64,000 bases of DNA from Streptomyces sp. NBC_00568 (GTDB taxonomy: Bacteria; Actinomycetota; Actinomycetes; Streptomycetales; Streptomycetaceae). A program made the position numbers and the translations under genes. The notes under the pieces were generated by a model. The model was given only the letters and a program-made list of their open reading frames with translations, made no database searches and was not told where the DNA came from. Positions within the stretch are counted from its first letter, which is position 1. Each line of letters begins with the position of its first letter. The stretch spans positions 4,827,001 through 4,891,000 of the forward strand of contig NZ_JAPENW010000001.1 in NCBI RefSeq assembly GCF_026341855.1, written 5' to 3'. Below, one piece after another: positions 59,702 through 64,000 of the stretch.

Positions 59702-60844
59702 TCAGCCGATCGGCGGCGGGATCCGCACCGGAGGGGGAGGCGGGACCGGCCGGCGGCCGCGGGCCCGCACGAACGCCCCCACTACCACCGCCGTGAGCAG
59801 CAGCGCCCCGCCCACCGTCAGGAGCCACACCGGAGTCCCGCCCACCCTCAGCAGCCGGTCCTCGTGGATCACCCGCCGATGGGCGGCGTCCGTCGCGGTG
59901 CGGCGCAGATGATGGTCGCCGGAGATCAGCGACGGCCGGGGGAACTCCTGGTCGATGGCGGTGAGGTAGTCGGTGCCGCCTTCGGTGAACCGGGCCAGCG
60001 GGTCCGAGGCCGCCTCGACGCGGCCCGCGTACACGACCTCGGGCCGGTCGCCGCCGATCGCCGTGCGCGGCTCCATGCGGTGCGCGGCGAGGACGTACAG
60101 GCCGAGCGACTGCGGGGTCTGCGCAAGCCGGGAGAGCCGCATCGGGTAGATCAGCTCGTCGCTGGCGAAGGTGAGGTGCAGGGGATCGAGGGTGCCGCCC
60201 AGCGGAGTGCCGGACTTCTCGGGGGCCAGCCGGATCGCCACGTACTCCCAGCCCAGGTCGACGTACGGGCGCAGCGCCCGGTCGAGCCGGGACGGCAGGC
60301 GGAATCCGTTGTCCGCGAGCCAGTCGCCGAGGGCGCCCGAGTCGGTGGCGGTGAGACGGGCGACGTCGAAGGGGCCCAGGCGCTCGCGGCCGACCACGTC
60401 CACCGAGGGAGCCGTCGCGCCCGCCCGAGGAGCCGCCGCGGTGTCGGTGTCGTGGGTGAAGGGCCAGTCGCCGTCGTGCGGCCAGAAGTGGTGGCGGGTC
60501 CGGTGCTCGGGCGCGGTCGCCCCGGTGAGCTGGTCGAACAGGGCGCTGCTGCCGAGTTCCACGGTCGCCCGGTGCGGGACCGGCATGATCCACGCGGCCT
60601 CGCGGGCGTCGCCGGTGACGGTCAGGGACATCACGATCTGTTCCTCGCGGCCGTCCCAGCGGACGGCGGACAGCTCGCGGCCGACGCCGACGTGCCGCCG
60701 CGCCTCCGGCACCATCGCGCCGCACCCGCAGGCATAGGCGGGTGCCACCAGGGACCCCAGCTGGAGCATCAGCAGCGTCAGGAGGACGGCCGGCAGCCGC
60801 CCCCGTGTCCGCCCTCGTTCGCCATTCGGCAGCCGCGCGCGCAT
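59702..60844 (-). CDS. DUF2330 secreted and membrane-anchored protein
   Basis: A 380-residue protein with a signal (RLPAVLLTLLMLQLGSLVAPAYACGCG, Cys at the end), a DUF2330-like domain (ACGCGAMVPEARRHVGVGRELSAVRWDGREEQIVMSLTVTGDAREAAWIMPVPH...) and a C-terminal membrane helix followed by a basic Pro-rich tail. Unknown function. ATG 60844 follows GGGG. Confidence 0.85.
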   Translation of the reverse strand: MRARLPNGERGRTRGRLPAVLLTLLMLQLGSLVAPAYACGCGAMVPEARRHVGVGRELSAVRWDGREEQIVMSLTVTGDAREAAWIMPVPHRATVELGSSALFDQLTGATAPEHRTRHHFWPHDGDWPFTHDTDTAAAPRAGATAPSVDVVGRERLGPFDVARLTATDSGALGDWLADNGFRLPSRLDRALRPYVDLGWEYVAIRLAPEKSGTPLGGTLDPLHLTFASDELIYPMRLSRLAQTPQSLGLYVLAAHRMEPRTAIGGDRPEVVYAGRVEAASDPLARFTEGGTDYLTAIDQEFPRPSLISGDHHLRRTATDAAHRRVIHEDRLLRVGGTPVWLLTVGGALLLTAVVVGAFVRARGRRPVPPPPPVRIPPPIG

Positions 60845-60950
60845 CCCCCGTAGCCCTTCCGTCGTGCCGTCGGACAGGGACTCAGACGACACGACGGAGG
60901 CCGCGGTTCCAGGGCTGGGCGGGGGAGGGCGCGCCGCGGGAGGCGCGGCG

Positions 60951-62336
60951 TCAGTGCCGGGCGGGCTCCACCGCGGGCGCGGAACCCGGCAGCGGGCGGC
61001 CCGCCGACTCCGTCATGAACCACACGGCGACGCCACCGATCACGGCCGCGGCCATCATGTAGTAGGCGGGCATCATCATGTTCCCGGTCGCTCCGATGAG
61101 GGCCGTGACCACCAGCGGGGTCGTGCCGCCGAAGAGCGATACCGAGATGTTGAAGCCGATGGACAGCGAGCCGTAGCGGACCCGGGTCGGGAAGAGCGCC
61201 GGGAGCGCGGCGGGCATCGCGGCGGTGAAGCAGACCAGCAGCAGGCCGAGGGCGCCCATGCCGAGCGCGATCGCGAACAGGCTGCCCTGGCGGATCAGCA
61301 GCAGCGCCGGGACGGACAGGGCGAGGAAGCCCACGCAGCCGGCGGCGATCACCGGGCGGCGGCCGATCCGGTCGGTCAGCGCGCCCGCGAAGGGCTGCAC
61401 GATCATCATCAGCGCCATCACGCCGAGGACCACGAGCAGACCGTGCGTCTCGTCGTACTTGAGCTCACTGGTCAGGTAGCTCGGCATGTAGGACAGCAGC
61501 ATGTAGTCGGTGACGTTGAAGACCAGCACCAGGCCCACGCACAGGAGCAGGGCGCGCCACTGGCCGGTGATCATCTCGCGCAGCGGCACCTTCGGGCGGT
61601 CGGCCTCGGACTTCTCGATCTCCGCGGCGAACGCCGGGGTCTCCTCGAGCCGCATTCGCAGATAGAGGCCGATGATGCCCATCGGGCCCGCGATCAGGAA
61701 CGGCACGCGCCAGCCCCAGGACAGCAGGTCCTCGGTGGACAGCAGGGCGGTCATGAGGGTCACCAGGCCCGCGCCGCCGATGTAGCCGGCGAGCGTGCCG
61801 AACTCCAGCCAGCTGCCGAAGAAGCCGCGCTTCTTGTCGGGCGCGTACTCGGCGATGAAGGTCGAGGCGCCCGCGTACTCGCCGCCGGTGGAGAAGCCCT
61901 GCACCAGACGCGCCGCGAGCAGCAGGATCGGAGCGCCGACGCCGATGGCGGCGTACGACGGGATCAGGCCGATCGCGAAGGTGCCCGCCGCCATCATGAT
62001 CATGGTGAGCGCGAGGACCTTCTGGCGGCCGATCCGGTCGCCGAGCGGGCCGAAGACCATGCCGCCGAGCGGGCGGACGAGGAAGGCCGCGGCGAAGGCG
62101 CCGAAGGTCGAGAGCAGCTGGGCGGTCGGGTTGCCGGAAGGGAAGAAGACCTTGCCCAGGGTCACCGCGATGTAGCTGTAGACACCGAAGTCGAACCATT
62201 CCATCGCGTTGCCGAGCGCTGCCGCCTTCACGGCGCGCTTGACCAGTGCGGGGTCGGTGACGGTGACCTCGGGGGAGGCCGGGCGGGCGGGGGTCGGGAC
62301 GGGTGCCGCGGGGGCTGTCGGGGTCGCGGTCGGCAA
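60951..62336 (-). CDS. MHS-family metabolite:proton symporter
   Basis: A 461-residue MFS protein of the metabolite:H+ symporter group (ProP/KgtP/ShiA-like): ALGNAMEWFDFGVYSYIA (the MHS signature near residue 40), LGGMVFGPLGDRIGRQKVLALTM (motif A), ARLVQGFSTGGEYAGASTFIAEYAPDKKRGFFGSW, 12 helices. Proton-driven uptake of an organic acid or osmolyte. TTG 62336 follows GGAAGG. The longer antisense-crossing frame upstream is not used. Confidence 0.88.
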   Translation of the reverse strand: MPTATPTAPAAPVPTPARPASPEVTVTDPALVKRAVKAAALGNAMEWFDFGVYSYIAVTLGKVFFPSGNPTAQLLSTFGAFAAAFLVRPLGGMVFGPLGDRIGRQKVLALTMIMMAAGTFAIGLIPSYAAIGVGAPILLLAARLVQGFSTGGEYAGASTFIAEYAPDKKRGFFGSWLEFGTLAGYIGGAGLVTLMTALLSTEDLLSWGWRVPFLIAGPMGIIGLYLRMRLEETPAFAAEIEKSEADRPKVPLREMITGQWRALLLCVGLVLVFNVTDYMLLSYMPSYLTSELKYDETHGLLVVLGVMALMMIVQPFAGALTDRIGRRPVIAAGCVGFLALSVPALLLIRQGSLFAIALGMGALGLLLVCFTAAMPAALPALFPTRVRYGSLSIGFNISVSLFGGTTPLVVTALIGATGNMMMPAYYMMAAAVIGGVAVWFMTESAGRPLPGSAPAVEPARH

Positions 62337-62759
62337 GGGCCTTCCTTTCGCCGGGGACAGGGACGGGTCCGCCCGGGGGCGGACCGGAGGCCCACCCGGA
62401 GGCGGACCGAAAAGCGACCTTAGGCCGGATCGTCCGCATGACGTACGGTGCGCGACCCGCAGCACAGCGCACCTAAAAGCGGCGTACGCAGGCGCGACGC
62501 GGCGGCCGGGGGTGCCCCTTCCCGGCCCCGCCTGTGATCTATGTCCCCAGCCCGGAGCGGAACCGGAGCCTTCGTGCGCCGCGGCCTTCCGGGTGGAGCC
62601 GTGGCCTTCCTGGTGAAAAGCGGGCAAGCGTCCGCTGAAGTGGGGGTTTCCAGCTCTTTTCGACGGAAGCGGCAGACGCCCCATAAGGTCCTGATATGGA
62701 GTGACGTAAGGGATGCACAAGACACACCGGAACCAATGGGTCGGGAGGGCCGACGGGGC
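62337..62759. other. divergent intergenic region
   Basis: Separates the symporter and mannosyltransferase genes. No gene; it should contain both promoters. AT-rich patches near 62630 and 62685 (ATAAGGTCC, TGATATGGAG) look promoter-like. Confidence 0.4.
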
Positions 62760-64000
62760 GTGGCGAACGTGGAGCACGGCGGACGAGCGGGCGATGCCTT
62801 CAGGGGGGCGGCGGAGACCGCGAGAACACGGGTGCGCGCGCTCCGTGTCGGGCTGTGGATGATCGCCGCGATACTCGCCGTACGACAGGTCGCCGCCGTC
62901 CTCAGTACGCCTACTCCGGAGCGGCTGACGGACCTGGAGACCTGGGTCGGACCCCACGGCGTGCTCCACGTGAAGGGCTCGCTCTACGACTCGACACGGT
63001 TCACCGGCACCCCGTTCGGCGGACTCGTCCTCAAACCCCTCACCCGGTCGGCCGAACAGGCCCTCGGCTATGGCTGGACCTTCGGCACCCTGCTGCTGGT
63101 CGTCGCGCTCGGACTGGTCGCCGCGCGCGCCCTGCCGCACCCCGTGAGCCGCCGTACGTCGCTGCTCGCTGCCCCCGTCGCCATAAGCCTGCTCATGCTG
63201 TCGCTGCCGGTGCGCAACGCCCTCTACCTCGGCCAGACCAGCATCATCCCGGTGCTGCTCGTCCTGCTCGGCTGCTTCGCCGTCCGCGGGGAGTGCGTCT
63301 GCGGGGTCCTCATCGGCCTCGCGGCGGCCCTCCAGCCGACCGTGCTGCTCTTCGCGCCGCTGCTCTGGTTCACCGGCCGCCGCCGTGCCGCCGCCTCCAC
63401 CGGGATCACCTTCGCCGCCCTCACCGCGCTCGCCTGGGCCGCGATGCCCCACGACTCGAACACCTACTGGGTGCACCACCTGGGAGGCGTCGGCCTCGGC
63501 AAGGACGCCGACGACCTCGCCAACCAGTCCCTGCACGGCGCGCTGCTGCGGTTCGGCCTCAGCGGGCCGCTGGAGATCGGCCTCTTCCTGGCGCTCGGCG
63601 TGGCCGTCGCCGTCTTCGGACTCCGTCGCGCGGTGCGCTACGCGCGCGACGGGCAGCTGCTGCTCGCCGTGGCGATCACCGGCTGCGTCGCCGTCGCCGT
63701 CTCGCCCACCACCTGGCAGCACCAGCTGCTGTGGGTGCTGCTCGCGCTCGTCGGCCGGGTCGGCAGGAAGACCTCGGACCGCCCCATGTGGCCCGTCGCC
63801 GTCATCCTCGTCATGACACTGCCGGCCAGGATGATGCTGCCGGGCACACCGGCGCTCTCGCCGGTGCGCGACGACGTGGTGCTGATCGCCGCGCTGGCCG
63901 CCGCCACCGTCGTACCGTTCCTGTCCCGCACCTCGGAGTTCTACCGGGCACCGATCCCCACCTGCTACGCGGAGCCCGTCCCCGCCCGGTGGAAGCAGGT
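62760..64000 (+). CDS. GT87-like polyprenol-phosphate mannosyltransferase, 3' end outside window
   Basis: At least 413 residues of a polytopic membrane protein with about ten helices. Family-like features are a charged N-terminus, the extracytoplasmic stretch after helix 1 (VLHVKGSLYDSTRFTGTPFGGLVLKPL), LGQTSIIPVLLVLLGCF and the large loop HDSNTYWVHHLGGVGLGKDADDLANQSLHGALLRFG. This matches the GT87 (PimE-like, DUF2029) mannosyltransferases that use a lipid-linked sugar. The GTG at 62760 follows GGGAGGG; ATG 62736 in the same frame is an alternative. The gene runs past the window end. Confidence 0.82.
   Translation, partial: MANVEHGGRAGDAFRGAAETARTRVRALRVGLWMIAAILAVRQVAAVLSTPTPERLTDLETWVGPHGVLHVKGSLYDSTRFTGTPFGGLVLKPLTRSAEQALGYGWTFGTLLLVVALGLVAARALPHPVSRRTSLLAAPVAISLLMLSLPVRNALYLGQTSIIPVLLVLLGCFAVRGECVCGVLIGLAAALQPTVLLFAPLLWFTGRRRAAASTGITFAALTALAWAAMPHDSNTYWVHHLGGVGLGKDADDLANQSLHGALLRFGLSGPLEIGLFLALGVAVAVFGLRRAVRYARDGQLLLAVAITGCVAVAVSPTTWQHQLLWVLLALVGRVGRKTSDRPMWPVAVILVMTLPARMMLPGTPALSPVRDDVVLIAALAAATVVPFLSRTSEFYRAPIPTCYAEPVPARWKQ

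Noticed and set aside
62337-63722. N-terminal extension of the symporter gene to the right
   Set aside because: It would overlap the GT87-like gene on the other strand, and the family N-terminus begins near 62336.

Overview
The window is a high-GC actinobacterial chromosome segment, almost certainly from a Streptomyces. Pointers are the strong G/C bias at third codon positions, frequent GTG/TTG starts with GGAGG-type ribosome sites, tandem TerD genes beside a TerC-like gene, a zinc-ribbon FmdB protein, Tat and Sec secreted enzymes, and typical Streptomyces intergenic hairpins. I count about 57 intact or partial protein genes, one intact tRNA, one riboswitch and several gene remnants.

Positions 1-9629 are a Ter stress block. 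It starts with the end of an AhpE-like peroxiredoxin, then two tandem TerD proteins, a DUF475/TerC-family membrane protein, a TerA/TerD-like protein and, convergently, a TerD protein with a GYPQPA-repeat tail. A tightly coupled three-gene operon follows: a CitE/HpcH-like C-C lyase, an 831-residue fusion of two phosphoribosyltransferase-like units, and a HAD phosphatase. This matches the predicted nucleoside-like metabolite module associated with Ter systems.

Positions 10013-17915 hold an FmdB zinc ribbon and then envelope genes: a class A penicillin-binding protein whose three transpeptidase motifs are all degenerate, an atypical polysaccharide deacetylase-like protein, a secreted NlpC-like amidase, a coiled-coil membrane protein and a DUF4097 lipoprotein.

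Positions 18404-about 29000 are a genomic island built on tRNA-Val(TAC). A 46-bp direct repeat (18434-18479 and 24352-24397) marks attL and attR of a 6-kb element with a tyrosine integrase. The integrase and a GntR gene have both lost their N-termini at one shared junction, and the element carries two IS5-family transposase genes, one using a CCCAAAA frameshift site. Just beyond attR lies a second, N-terminally truncated integrase in the same orientation, which suggests tandem accretion. Further right are a tRNA-Ser 3' fragment, a secreted protein, an adenylate kinase paralogue and a 5' fragment of a metallo-beta-lactamase-fold gene.

Positions 29038-49001 are mixed accessory genes: alpha/beta hydrolase, amino acid permease, FG-GAP secreted protein, Lrp/AsnC regulator divergent from an SMP-30 lactonase, a MarR-MFS-isochorismatase operon with a LysR gene, a ketopantoate reductase-like enzyme, a metallo-beta-lactamase-fold hydrolase, DUF2277, DedA, DoxX behind an iron-box-like site, an FAD/NAD(P)-binding protein, PhoD and a secreted HNH nuclease.

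Positions 49214-64000 contain a yybP-ykoY manganese riboswitch before a TMEM165/GDT1 transporter, then a HAD phosphatase flanked by two inverted copies of a 117-118-bp hairpin element (a candidate MITE), a peptidoglycan-binding protein, a DHA2 exporter fused to a winged-helix domain, a GNAT protein, two tandem proteins sharing a C-terminal helical domain, DUF1992, an FHA-like protein, an O-methyltransferase, DUF2330, an MHS-family symporter and the start of a GT87-like mannosyltransferase that runs off the end.
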